This document shows, piece by piece, positions 1-9,000 of a stretch of DNA of 15,052 nt. The DNA comes from Pseudomonadota bacterium (lineage in GTDB: Bacteria > Pseudomonadota > Alphaproteobacteria > Rhizobiales > Xanthobacteraceae). The stretch covers positions 1-15,052 of the forward strand of contig JAJYAH010000078.1 in NCBI GenBank assembly GCA_021779635.1, in the 5' to 3' direction. The translations under genes were made by a program, and so were the position numbers. Each line of letters opens with the position of its first letter. The stretch's first letter is position 1. Below the pieces are notes generated by a model that saw nothing but the letters and a program-made list of their open reading frames with translations, had not been told where the DNA came from and searched no databases.

Positions 1-488
1 GCGTGCGCCGCAAGGAGGTGGACTTCGGTATCGGACCCAATGTGGAATCCCCGGCCGAGTTTCAGTTCACTCCGCTTTTCGACGATCCGATCTATGCGCT
101 TGCTAGCCGGGCCTTCTCGTTCCGAAAGCGCGCATCGGTCGATCTGGCTGAGCTCAGCGCTTTTCCCATCCTGGTCAATTCCAGGTCGGCCGCGTTGCGC
201 ACGATGCTGGACCGGGCGCTTGCCGCCCGGAATCTGGTCATCAAGATCAAGTTCGAAATGGTTCACACGCATACGCTGATCGCCTTTGCGTCGGCGGGCA
301 TGGGTGTCGGCATCCTGCCGAAAGTGGCGCTGCCGTCGCGGCTCAAGCGAACCATGCAGGCCCTGCCGATCGGAAATCCGTCGCTGGTTCGCACGGTCAG
401 CATCATTACCCTGAAGGGGCAATCCTTTTCCCCGGCTGCGCGAGCATTGGCGGGCGCCGTGCAGAAGTTTCTGAAAGCCGGCGACTAA
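1..488 (+). CDS. LysR-type transcriptional regulator, C-terminal part (truncated by window edge)
   Basis: The frame is open from the left edge to TAA at 486-488. The GTG at position 3 is only the first start-like codon in the fragment; the true start lies outside the window. The roughly 161 visible residues match the second half of a LysR effector-binding (type 2 periplasmic-binding-protein-like) domain. The clearest sign is the 'GMGVGILPKVAL' stretch near fragment residues 98-109, typical of the final Rossmann-like lobe, followed by a C-terminal helix. The HTH domain is not in view, so targets and effector cannot be inferred. The next gene, an acyl-CoA synthetase-like enzyme, is on the same strand after about 320 bases, so the classical divergent LysR-target arrangement is not seen here. 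Family assignment is fairly sure; function is unknown. Confidence 0.85.
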   Translation, partial: VRRKEVDFGIGPNVESPAEFQFTPLFDDPIYALASRAFSFRKRASVDLAELSAFPILVNSRSAALRTMLDRALAARNLVIKIKFEMVHTHTLIAFASAGMGVGILPKVALPSRLKRTMQALPIGNPSLVRTVSIITLKGQSFSPAARALAGAVQKFLKAGD

Positions 489-807
489 GCTGAACTGCCG
501 TCTGTCGAACCTGAACGACCTTGGCGGATCATACGAACGCCCCGTCATTCGCTGAAACGCAAATATTTTTACCGATCACTCAGTTGTTGCGATCACCGGA
601 TGCTGCGAGCGCGAAGCCGACCGATTGCAGCGTTCGGATGATGGCTCCGTTGCGAACCCGGCTTCATCGACGTTGCCGAAGTTGCTTTCCAAACGCCGTT
701 TTCCCGAAAGCCCGGCCCAAAATGCCCCGATCACGTCTAAATGACCTAGACCAACCTCACATTGATCGGCGATAGTGACGTGACTGACCAGCAAACTGGA
801 ACGATTG
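489..807. other. Intergenic gap, no gene recognised
   Basis: About 320 bases between the truncated LysR gene and the acyl-CoA synthetase-like gene. Both strands carry short open frames (for example 521-775 on + and 576-827 on -), but their translations look like no protein family, have no convincing ribosome binding site and are rich in Arg and Ser, as chance frames in GC-rich DNA are. An imperfect TCAC...GTGA arrangement near 748-777 could be an operator, but it is too weak to call. The promoter of the downstream gene is presumably here. Confidence 0.4.
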
Positions 808-2325
808 ATGGCTCTCCACCGATTCACGTTCTCCGATGTCTACCATCGCAATGCCGAATTCTTTCCCGACCGCACGGCATTCGTGTTCGAGGGCCGGCGC
901 GTTAGCCATCGCGACTATTTGGGCCGGATCCGGCGGCTGGCGGCGGGGCTTGCGCGCGAGGGCGTAAAGCCCGGCGATCGCGTCGCCATTCTGTCGCAGA
1001 ACTCGCTCGAAATGATCGACCTGATCGGCGCGGTGGCGATGCTTGGCGCCATACTGCTGCCGGTTAATTTCAGGCTCAACGCCGAAGAAATCGGTTTTGT
1101 CCTTGCCGACGGTGCGCCGGTTTTGGTGATCGCCGGGCCGGAATATCAGGAGACCGTCGCGGGCCTGGCCTCGACACTTCCATTTGTCCGCAGGTTTTTC
1201 GCGATCGGGACGGCTGCCGCACCTTTCTCGCCGTTTGCCGAACTGGCCAGCGGAGCGGCGTCGTTGCCCGAAACCAACGCCGACCCGAACGGCGGCTTCG
1301 TCATCATTCACACCGCTGCCGTCGGCGGGCGGCCGCGTGGCGCGCTGCTATCGCAGACCAATCTTCTGACGGCGCAAAGTTCGCTGGTGCAGGCCTGGGG
1401 GCTGACCGAGCAAGATGTCAATCTCGGCGTGCTGCCGCTATTCCATGTCGCCGGCCTCGGCCTGATGCTGACCGTGCAGCAGGCTGGCGGTTCCAGCATC
1501 ATCGCCGCGAAATTCGACCCGCAACAGGCGGTTCGCGACATCGCCACCGAGAAGGTGACCGTGATGTCGGAGTTCGCGCCAATGCTGGCGGGGCTGATGG
1601 ATCAGGCCAAAGGCAATGAACTGGCGTCATTGCGCGCGGTGACCGGACTGGATACCCCCGCGACCATTGAGCGCTTCGAGACGATGTGCCCCCACGCCAT
1701 GTTCTGGGCCACGTTCGGGCAATCCGAAACCTCCGGCCTCGCAACGCTGTCGCCCTACCGCGACCGGCCGAAATCCGCCGGGCGACCGCTGTTCTGGCGC
1801 ACCATCGCGGTGGTCGACAGCACCGACAAACCAAAGCCTGCCGGACAAACCGGCGAGATCGTGGTGCGCGGTCCCACCGTGTTCAAAGGCTATTGGAATA
1901 ACGAGGCCGATACCGCCTTCACCTTCCGCAACGGCTGGCACCATACCGGCGACATGGGATATTTCGATGCCGACGGTTATCTCTGGTACGCCGGCCGCGC
2001 GCCCGAAAAGGAACTGATCAAGACCGGCGGTGAGAATGTCTATCCGGCGGAAGTCGAGAATGCGATTCGCCAGCATCCTGACATAACGGAGGTCGTGGTG
2101 ATCGGCGTGCCGGATCCGCAGTGGAGTGAAGCGATCAAGGCCGTATGCACGCAGCGCGCCGGCGCGACCACCACTCCCGACCACATCATCGAATTCGTGG
2201 CCGGACAGATCGCGCGCTACAAGAAGCCGAAGCACGTCGTGTTCGTCGCTCAATTGCCGAAGAATGACAAAGGCGAGATCGACCGGGCGGCGGTCAAGGC
2301 GGCGCATGGTGAGGGATCATCCTAG
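808..2325 (+). CDS. Acyl-CoA synthetase-like AMP-binding enzyme with degenerate active-site motifs
   Basis: A 505-residue member of the class I adenylate-forming family (acyl-CoA synthetases), normal in length. ATG at 808 is preferred over the TTG at 805 directly before it; the Shine-Dalgarno match upstream (CTGGAAC near 796-802) is weak. Visible family motifs include FGQSETSG (A5 region), the hinge/A8 region 'GRAPEKELIKTGGENVYP', and the C-terminal lid domain. Two catalytic elements deviate. The P-loop, usually TSGTTGxPKG, reads HTAAVGGRPRG at residues 168-178 and lacks the Ser/Thr-rich core. The A10 motif, usually PxxxxGKI with the catalytic lysine, reads PKNDKGEIDR from residue 484, placing Glu at 490. 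K488, two residues upstream, might substitute. Members normally form acyl-AMP from a carboxylic acid and ATP, then transfer the acyl group to CoA. The family is sure; activity and substrate are not. Confidence 0.85.
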   Translation: MALHRFTFSDVYHRNAEFFPDRTAFVFEGRRVSHRDYLGRIRRLAAGLAREGVKPGDRVAILSQNSLEMIDLIGAVAMLGAILLPVNFRLNAEEIGFVLADGAPVLVIAGPEYQETVAGLASTLPFVRRFFAIGTAAAPFSPFAELASGAASLPETNADPNGGFVIIHTAAVGGRPRGALLSQTNLLTAQSSLVQAWGLTEQDVNLGVLPLFHVAGLGLMLTVQQAGGSSIIAAKFDPQQAVRDIATEKVTVMSEFAPMLAGLMDQAKGNELASLRAVTGLDTPATIERFETMCPHAMFWATFGQSETSGLATLSPYRDRPKSAGRPLFWRTIAVVDSTDKPKPAGQTGEIVVRGPTVFKGYWNNEADTAFTFRNGWHHTGDMGYFDADGYLWYAGRAPEKELIKTGGENVYPAEVENAIRQHPDITEVVVIGVPDPQWSEAIKAVCTQRAGATTTPDHIIEFVAGQIARYKKPKHVVFVAQLPKNDKGEIDRAAVKAAHGEGSS

Positions 2326-2431
2326 CCGCCCGGCGAAAGCCCCGCCTTTATCGATCCAAATGCGCGGGTCGCATGGTGTTCTACGCACTTAAATTATGAT
2401 AAATTGGCGATTTCGTTGCAAGGAATCGCAT

Positions 2432-3331
2432 ATGCCCACCACGTTCGACTGGGACTCCATGCAGTCCTTCCTCGCCGTCGCAAGGGCTGGTCGTCTCACC
2501 GTTGCGGCCCAGCGGCTCGGCATCGATCACACGACCCTGAGCCGACGCATCAAGGACCTTGAGAGCACATTGCAAACGCGATTGTTCGATCGGAGCGTGG
2601 GCGGCTATGCGCTGACTTCTCAGGGCGAGCGTTTCCTGCAATCCGCCCAGGCCGTCGAGACCCTTGCGCTGGAAGTCCTGCGTGACGTCGCCGGTTCGAG
2701 TTCGAAGGTCGCGGGCACTATCCGGATCGGCGCTCCCGATGGATTTGGCACGAGTTTCCTCGCCCCTCGCCTCGGACGCATGCGCGAGGCCCAGCCCGAA
2801 CTATCGATTGAACTGGTGACGATGCCGCGCCTGTTCAATTTGACAAAGCGCGAAGCCGACCTCGCCATCGGGCTGGCGCGGCCCGAGGAAGGACGTCTTC
2901 ATGCGAGAAAGCTGACGGACTATGAATTGGGATTGTACGGGTCGACCGAATATTTGAACCGGTGCGGCGTGCCTCGCGATCTGGAGGCCCTGCGAGAACA
3001 CACGCTTCTCGGCTACATACCCGAGATGATCTATGCGGAGGAATTGGACTACATTCCCCTGATTGCGAAGGACGTGGGCCCCTCCATCACCAGTTCAAAT
3101 CTCATCGCACAATTCAACATGACGCTGGCGAGTGCGGGCCTCTGCATCCTGCCATGCTTCATGGCGGCACGTGAGGCAAGGCTAAAGCGCGTGCTTCAAA
3201 AGGACGTCAAGCTGATCCGTTCCTTCTGGCTGATCGTCCATGCCGACATCCGAGATCTTGCGCGCGTCCGATTCTGCTCGGAGTTCATCGCCGAGGAAGT
3301 CCGGGCGCAGCGCAAATTGTTCCTGCCGTAG
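2432..3331 (+). CDS. LysR-type transcriptional regulator
   Basis: A complete 299-residue LysR regulator. The start at ATG 2432 is chosen over the in-frame ATG at 2396 because AGGA (2421-2424) sits 7 bases upstream and because the HTH begins at residue ~9, as usual in the family. Residues ~9-66 form the winged HTH ('LTVAAQRLGIDHTTLSRRI' holds the recognition helix), followed by a linker helix and, from ~93, the effector-binding domain ('GTIRIGAPDGFGTSFLAPRL'). It is a DNA-binding cytoplasmic regulator; the ligand is unknown. It follows the acyl-CoA synthetase-like gene by 106 bases on the same strand, and no divergent partner is present, so the target cannot be read from context. A TATGAT hexamer at 2395-2400 could be its -10 box, but no good -35 box is visible. 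Confidence 0.9.
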   Translation: MPTTFDWDSMQSFLAVARAGRLTVAAQRLGIDHTTLSRRIKDLESTLQTRLFDRSVGGYALTSQGERFLQSAQAVETLALEVLRDVAGSSSKVAGTIRIGAPDGFGTSFLAPRLGRMREAQPELSIELVTMPRLFNLTKREADLAIGLARPEEGRLHARKLTDYELGLYGSTEYLNRCGVPRDLEALREHTLLGYIPEMIYAEELDYIPLIAKDVGPSITSSNLIAQFNMTLASAGLCILPCFMAAREARLKRVLQKDVKLIRSFWLIVHADIRDLARVRFCSEFIAEEVRAQRKLFLP

Positions 3332-3968
3332 ATTCCAATTCCTCGGCCTGAAGATCGAGCCGATGCCGTCGGCGTGTTGCATGAGCGCGCCAGACCAGAA
3401 TACAAGCGGTTGCCCGATGCCACCGTCGTGCACGAGTTGAGTAACTACAGGGTCGCCGTATCCCCACCTTTCCGGGTGATTCGGCAGATACCGCTTCTCG
3501 CAAACTGCGGCGCACCTATGTGTCCCGCTGGACCCTTGTCAGGGATGCATAAAGCGCGGGCATTCTGACCCCTCGACCGGATGCTGCCCCGCTCCGCGAC
3601 CTGATCTTTTGAAGCCATCAACGCCGTGAGCCTCGCGGGGCCGGCCCTCGGACGACACGGGTGGATACGCTTCAGGCGCTGCAGGGACTCAGCGGCGGCC
3701 AGCCAAGCGATTCTGATTTATCCGTATTTTCAATGAGTTGTCAGGCGGTTCCGGAGCGAGCGAGTTAAGCCCGAATGAACACGCCGCCGCCAAATGATCG
3801 CGAGCGGTGAGTGAGTTTAGGGCAGTGGGATGTCCTCATACAGGCTCGCATAGTAGGCAGCATGCAGGAACGTAAGTATGGCTGCCGCTTAATCATGCCT
3901 CAAAAGAGGTCTTGCCGTTGCGCCGCGATTGGCGATAAGTTTTTATGCAGCTGATGATGGATTGTGCC
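3332..3968. other. Intergenic stretch with a possible decayed coding remnant on the - strand
   Basis: About 640 bases without a convincing gene. On the - strand, roughly 3535 to 3345, the frame reads as plausible protein, including 'CEKRYLPNHPERWGYGD' followed soon by 'HDGGIGQPLVFWSGALMQHA'. A TGA lies just upstream (about 3540), there is no in-frame ATG (only GTG at 3433), and after about 3340 the frame runs antisense through the end of the LysR gene. It may be a leftover of a degraded gene. I cannot name the family, and chance remains possible. The rest (3540-3944) has short frames only and no RNA gene that I can recognise. Confidence 0.3.
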
Positions 3969-4307
3969 ATGCACATCAACATGAATCTGCGAGCGGATAC
4001 AATAAGAAAGTCCACTTCCAAGACGCCGGCTAGCATCTGGTTCGGAGGTGTAGCAGTTCGAACGATTTTCCTGGTTGTTCTGACGGTTTTGACCGCGCGC
4101 GTCGCCAGCCCTCAAATCGAAAACATCTGGTCGGTGTTCGAGACGCCTGGCGACCTCATCCGGGTGGCATTGGGTTTCGCGGTTTGCGTGTGGTTCGTCA
4201 TCAACCTTTTCATTTTGCCCAAGGACGCAGGCGCATACCGAACCTGGCTTTACCTCGGGGTGGCCATTTTGCCCTTGTCGCTGCTCTGCGCCATCGTCGT
4301 CTGGTGA
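3969..4307 (+). CDS. Small hypothetical membrane protein, three predicted TM segments
   Basis: I do not recognise a named family. The product is 112 residues from ATG 3969, which has a GATGGA stretch about 7 bases upstream; in-frame ATGs at 3945 (120 residues) and 3981 (108 residues) are also possible. After a polar, basic N-terminus there are three hydrophobic stretches: one around 'RTIFLVVLTVLTARV', one around 'IRVALGFAVCVWFVINLFIL', and a C-terminal one 'LYLGVAILPLSLLCAIVVW' ending at the last residue. Between the first two lies a conserved-looking polar loop 'SPQIENIWSVFETPGDL'. This suggests an inner-membrane protein. It converges on the efflux operon's last gene, whose stop is 179 bases away on the other strand. 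No function is proposed. Confidence 0.65.
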   Translation: MHINMNLRADTIRKSTSKTPASIWFGGVAVRTIFLVVLTVLTARVASPQIENIWSVFETPGDLIRVALGFAVCVWFVINLFILPKDAGAYRTWLYLGVAILPLSLLCAIVVW

Positions 4308-4476
4308 ATCCGGCATAAAACTTGGTTGCCAGTTTCGGAGCCTGCCGCCTTTCCCTTCGCAAAATGCCGTTCTCGGCGCTCAAACCGGAATCTCTTGCCG
4401 TTATCGATGCGCGTGAGTTCAGAGGCTTCGCGCGCAAGGGCAACTGCCGGAATCAGTCATCTCTGATCGAGAGCAG

Positions 4477-4498
4477 AAAATCGCGCTATTGCGGTTTT
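4477..4498 (-). terminator. Possible weak hairpin terminator at the end of the efflux operon
   Basis: An inverted repeat of 8 pairs (one G-T wobble) with a 6-base loop: AAAATCGC pairs with GCGGTTTT. The stop codon of the outer-membrane efflux gene (4486-4488) lies in the stem-loop. Read on the - strand, the right arm ends in four T residues, so it resembles a short intrinsic terminator. The U-tract is short and the stem is half A-T, so the call is tentative. Confidence 0.25.
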
Positions 4499-6045
4499 GC
4501 GATCGGGGCAGGACTCAAGCGATCCTCGCCCATCGCGCATTCCCGCCAAACCGGAGTTGTGCAGCCGACCGGCCAGCCGCCGCCGAGCGCCATGAACAAT
4601 GCGGCGGTGTCGGAGAGACGATTGGCTTCGGTTTGCACGCGGTTTATCGCGGCGGTCAGGTAGGTCTGCTGCGCATTGAGAACCGCGAGTTGATTGACCT
4701 GCCCGGCGCTGAGCTGCTTCTGGACGATTTCGAGGCTGGCCTTTGCGGTGTCTTCGGCATGAACAGCCGCCTTGATCGCACGGGCATCGGCCTGCAGGGC
4801 GCGCAAGGCATCTGCCACATTCTGGAATGCGGTGATGACGGTGGCGCGGTACTGGGCTTCGGCCTGTTCGAGCGCTGCCTCAGCCGCCTTCTGCTTGTTG
4901 TACAACGTGAACCCGTCAAAGATCGGCGCGGTTGCGCCGGCTGCGAGCGTATAGAATCCGGTTCCGGGCGTAAAGCTTTGTGCAATGGTGTAGGCGTTAG
5001 ATCCGCCGTTGGCCGAGAGCACGATGTTCGGCAGGCGGGCAGCGATCGCGACCCCCACCAGCGCGCTCGCCGAGTGCATATTGGCTTCCGCAGCCCTCAC
5101 GTCCGGGCGCTGATCAACAAGCTTGCCGGGCAGGCTCACGGGCAAGTTTGCCGGCAATTTAAAATGCGCAAGATCGAATTTCTGTTCGATCTCATCGGCT
5201 GACAATTGCCCGGCAAGGGCTGTCAGCAGATCGCGTTGCTGTGCGAGCTGCTTCTCGAGCGGTGGAAGCAACTCTTCCGCCTGTGCCAGTGCCGCATCCT
5301 GCGCGAGCACGTCCGCTTGCGCCGCCTGACCGAAGCTGAGCTGACGCTTGAGGATATCGAGAAGGTTACGCTCAATACCGATAATGCGCTGCGTCGCCGC
5401 GATCTGGCCGCGAAGCGAGGCCTCCTGAATGGCGGCCGTCACGACATTGCTGGTCAGGGCGAGGTAGGCGGCTTCAAGCTGAAACAGTTGTTGTTCCGTC
5501 ACGGCGTCAAGGTTCTCGACCGCCCGGAAGTTGGCGCCCCAGACATCCGGCACGAAGGTGACCGTCAGCTGATTGGTCACAAGCGTGTATTGAGACTGTG
5601 GTCCCGTCGTTGGAATGGGCGGCACCTGGCCGGGATTGGCAATTAGGTAATCCGCGCCGTTCGAATTTCCCGATATCTGCGGAAAATACAGTCCGCGCTG
5701 AGCCAGGGCATTGTATCGAGCGACCTTGATCGCCGCCTCGGCCGCCTGCAGGTTTGGATTGCGGTCGACCGATTGCCTGACCAGTTGGTTTAGCGGCGGG
5801 GATTTGAACGCCGACCACCACCGTGCTGAAACGTCGGCCCCGGTGACGAAATGCTGCCCGGCCACCGCAGGTCCGCCGCGACCAGGATCAGGCGAAGCAA
5901 GTTTTCCGCGCACGTAACCATCGGCGTCCGGCGCTGGAGGCGAGACAAAAGTCGGGCCGACGGCACAGCCAGAAATGGCCAACGCAAGGATCCCGGCGGG
6001 GACTCCGCAGGCCGCTTGCCACCATCGACGCACGATGTACAACAT
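4486..6045 (-). CDS. NodT-family outer-membrane efflux lipoprotein (TolC-like channel of an RND system)
   Basis: A 519-residue protein, normal for RND outer-membrane factors. It would form the trimeric channel that carries substrate across the outer membrane, docking on the fusion protein and pump encoded just upstream. A lipoprotein signal is clear: basic 'RRWW' near the N-terminus, a hydrophobic core, and lipobox I24-S25-G26-C27 with Ala at +2, consistent with outer-membrane sorting. Two TolC-like repeat domains (OEP type) follow, roughly residues 75-280 and 295-485, rich in long Ala/Gln helices such as 'NPNLQAAEAAIKVARYNALA' and 'QRPDVRAAEANMHSASALVG', the latter the usual 'RPDVRxAE' signature. 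ATG at 6043-6045 follows the RND pump's stop by 41 bases, so the genes are almost surely co-transcribed. Its Shine-Dalgarno is weak. The family call is firm; substrate specificity is not set by this component. Confidence 0.92.
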   Translation of the reverse strand: MLYIVRRWWQAACGVPAGILALAISGCAVGPTFVSPPAPDADGYVRGKLASPDPGRGGPAVAGQHFVTGADVSARWWSAFKSPPLNQLVRQSVDRNPNLQAAEAAIKVARYNALAQRGLYFPQISGNSNGADYLIANPGQVPPIPTTGPQSQYTLVTNQLTVTFVPDVWGANFRAVENLDAVTEQQLFQLEAAYLALTSNVVTAAIQEASLRGQIAATQRIIGIERNLLDILKRQLSFGQAAQADVLAQDAALAQAEELLPPLEKQLAQQRDLLTALAGQLSADEIEQKFDLAHFKLPANLPVSLPGKLVDQRPDVRAAEANMHSASALVGVAIAARLPNIVLSANGGSNAYTIAQSFTPGTGFYTLAAGATAPIFDGFTLYNKQKAAEAALEQAEAQYRATVITAFQNVADALRALQADARAIKAAVHAEDTAKASLEIVQKQLSAGQVNQLAVLNAQQTYLTAAINRVQTEANRLSDTAALFMALGGGWPVGCTTPVWRECAMGEDRLSPAPIAKPQ

Positions 6046-6086
6046 CAGATCGATCCACTCAAAACGTCGACCATCGGACTACTCGA

Positions 6087-9000
6087 TCAACCTTCTAGAC
6101 CTTTTTCAGCTTCCGGTGCGCCCTCATCATCGGCGACAATCGGATTTTCTCTTGCGAGAAATATCTTTCGAAGCGCGGGCGCGACCACGAGCAGCAGCAG
6201 AGGTCCGATAAACATACCGCCCACGACCACGGTCGCCAAAGGGCGTTGCACCTGGCTTCCTATGCCATGCGAGATCGCTGCCGGAAAAAGGCCAACGCCT
6301 GCCGAGAGCGCGGTCATCAGCATCGGCCGCATCCGTTGTTCAGCGCCATGGAAGACCGCCTCGGCGATATCCATGCCCTGCGCCCGGAGTTCCCGGAAGT
6401 AGGTAATGTTGAGAATTCCATCCATGACGGCGACGCCAAACAGCGAGATGAAGCCGATCGCTGCCGAGACGCTGAAATCGAGCCCGGCGAAATACAGGGC
6501 GATCAGGCCGCCCCCGATCGCAAACGGGATGCCGGCAACTGCCAGCAGGCTGTCGCGCAACGAATTGAACAGGCCATAGAGCAGCACAAGAATAAGAAGC
6601 AGGGTGATCGGCACCACGACCATGAGCCGCTTCTTTGCATTCTGCAGGTCGTCGAACTCACCGGCCCAAAGGATCTGGTATCCGTTCGGGAGCTTGATAG
6701 CCTTGGCGACGCGCGCCTGTGCCTCCTCGACCGTGCTGCCGAGATCGCGGCCGCGAACGCTGAACTTGATCGGAATGAAACGCTGGCTGCGCTCGCGATA
6801 GATGAACGAAGCGCCCGTATCGAGCGTGATGTCAGCCAATTCGCTCAGCGGAACATATCCATTGATGCCTGACGGGGTCGAATAGGCGACTTTGACAGTT
6901 CGAATGGCCGCAATGCTGGTGCGGTATTTGGGATCCAGCCTGACCGCCAGGTTGAACTGCCGATCGCCTTCGAGGATGGTTGTCGCGTTCGTGCCGCCGA
7001 GCGCTGCCTGAACCACGGTATTGACGTCGCCGGTATTGAGACCGTAGCGAGCGGCTTTTTCGCGATTGACCTTGATGTTGAGATTGGGCTGACCGAGCAA
7101 GTGAAATATGCCGAGGTCGGCGACGCCCTGAACCTTGGTCATCTCGGCCATCACCTGGGTCGCAAGCGATTCCAGCGTCTCCAGGTTTGGTCCTACGATC
7201 TTGACCGAATTGGCGCCCTTGACGCCCGACAGGGCTTCCTCGACGTTGTCCTGGATATACTGCGAGAAGTTGAAGCCGATTCCGGGCAATTCCTCGCTGA
7301 ACTCCTTCTGCAACTCCTCGGTCAGTTTTTCCTTGGTGAGGTCGGCCGGCCATTCGTCGAACGGCTTGAGCGGTGCAAACAGCTCGACATTCGAGAACGG
7401 CGAGGCATCGCTGCCATTGTCGGGACGACCGTGTTGGGAAACCACGGTGAGGACCTCCGGATGCCGCAACAGGATTTCCCGCATCTTGCCCGTGGCCGCG
7501 GTGCCCGCATCAAGCGACATCGTAGACGGCATCGCCGCCCTGATCCAGAAATTGCCCTCCTCCAACGCCGGCAGGAATTCACTGCCAAGCCGGGAGGCGG
7601 CAAGCCCGCTGAGCGCGAGAAACGCCACTCCCACCATGACGGCAATCCCGAGATGGGACAGCGCCCATCGAAGCACCGGCGTATAGCTCGACCGCAGGGC
7701 ACGGACGATTATCGTCTCGGTCTCCTCAATTTCCTTCGGCAGCAGCAGGGAGGCCAGAACCGGCGTCACCGCGAATGTCGAGAGCAGCGCGCCTGCCAGC
7801 GCGTAGCCATAGGTCCGGGCCATCGGACCAAAGATCTGGCCTTCGACGCCCTGCATGGTGAACAAGGGCACGAACGCCGTGACTGTAATCGCCGCCGTAA
7901 AAAAGACAGCCTTGTCGACCTGCAACGCACTGACGAAGATGACGCGCAGTCGCTCCGTCCACTTCTTGGCCGATGTGGTATGGGCATGTGTCGATGTCGG
8001 ATCGGGGCCCCAATAACCTTCCGACAGATGCTGAAGAAGCGTTTGCCTATGCGCGTTGTCTGACTGAAAATTGCGGTAAATATTCTCCATCATGATCACC
8101 GCGGAGTCGACGATGATGCCGAAGTCGACCGCCCCGAGCGACAGCAGGTTCGCGTCTTCGCCCTGCAGCACGAGGATAATGATGGCAAAGAACAACGCGA
8201 ACGGAATATTCGCGCTGACGATGATGGCGCTGCGCAGATCGCCGAGGAATATCCATTGAATGAGAAAGACCAGCAGGCAGCCGAAAATGAGATTGTGCAG
8301 GACGGTATGCGTGGTCACCCCGACCAGCGAGCTGCGATCGTAGTAGGAAACAACTTTGACCCCCGGCGGCAGGCTTCCATCGCTATTGAGCTTCTCGACC
8401 TCGGCCTCGACGCGCGGGATGATATCGTTGGTATGCTGGGTCCGTCCCATCACCACAATCGCGGCCGCGATATCGTCATCATGGTCCCTGCCCCCGATTC
8501 CCAGGCGCGGCACGTAACCAACGGAAACGCTCGCGACATCCTTTACCTGGATCGGAAGACCGTTCGACTGGGTTAAGACGACGTTCTCGATATCCTGGAC
8601 CTTGTAACCCTTGGTGACGTCGTCGGCGCCACCGCTGTCGACCAATCCAACACCGCGAATATTGACGGACTGCTGGCCGATCGAGATTTCGCGGCCGCCA
8701 ACATTGATGTTGGCATTGCCGAGCGCGGTGATGAGCTGGGGGATCGAAATATTGTAGGCTTCCAGCTTTCCGAGATCGGCGTCGACGTTGAATTGCTTTG
8801 TGGTGCCGCCCCAGCTGTTGATCTGCACCACGCCAGGGATGGTGAGAAGGCGCCGGGTGACGACATAGTCTTGTAACGTCCGCAGATTGGTCAGCCCGAA
8901 ATGCGGCGGACCGACAACCTGATAGCGGTAGATTTCACCGACCAGGCTGGATTGCTGTATCTGGGCGACCTGGTTGCCAGGCAGGTTGACGTTCTGCTGC

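Noticed and set aside
521..775. 84-residue frame before the acyl-CoA synthetase-like gene
   Set aside because: Low-complexity Arg/Ser/Pro-rich translation, no good ribosome binding site and no domain.
757..2307. Long - strand open frames (757-1311 and 1627-2307) opposite the acyl-CoA synthetase-like gene
   Set aside because: Both are antisense to a gene with clear family motifs and show no domain or ribosome binding site of their own.
3900..4316. 138-residue - strand frame opposite the small membrane protein
   Set aside because: The + strand reading gives three clean hydrophobic segments and an ending in VVW; the - strand reading is the hydrophilic mirror of those codons and has no features.
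4452..4467. ATCAG-N6-CTGAT hairpin downstream of the efflux operon
   Set aside because: Only five base pairs and no T-tract, so not enough to call a terminator.
7101..8063. 320-residue open frame on the + strand
   Set aside because: Lies wholly antisense to the RND pump; composition is His/Arg-rich with no recognisable domain, as expected for a shadow of a GC-rich gene.
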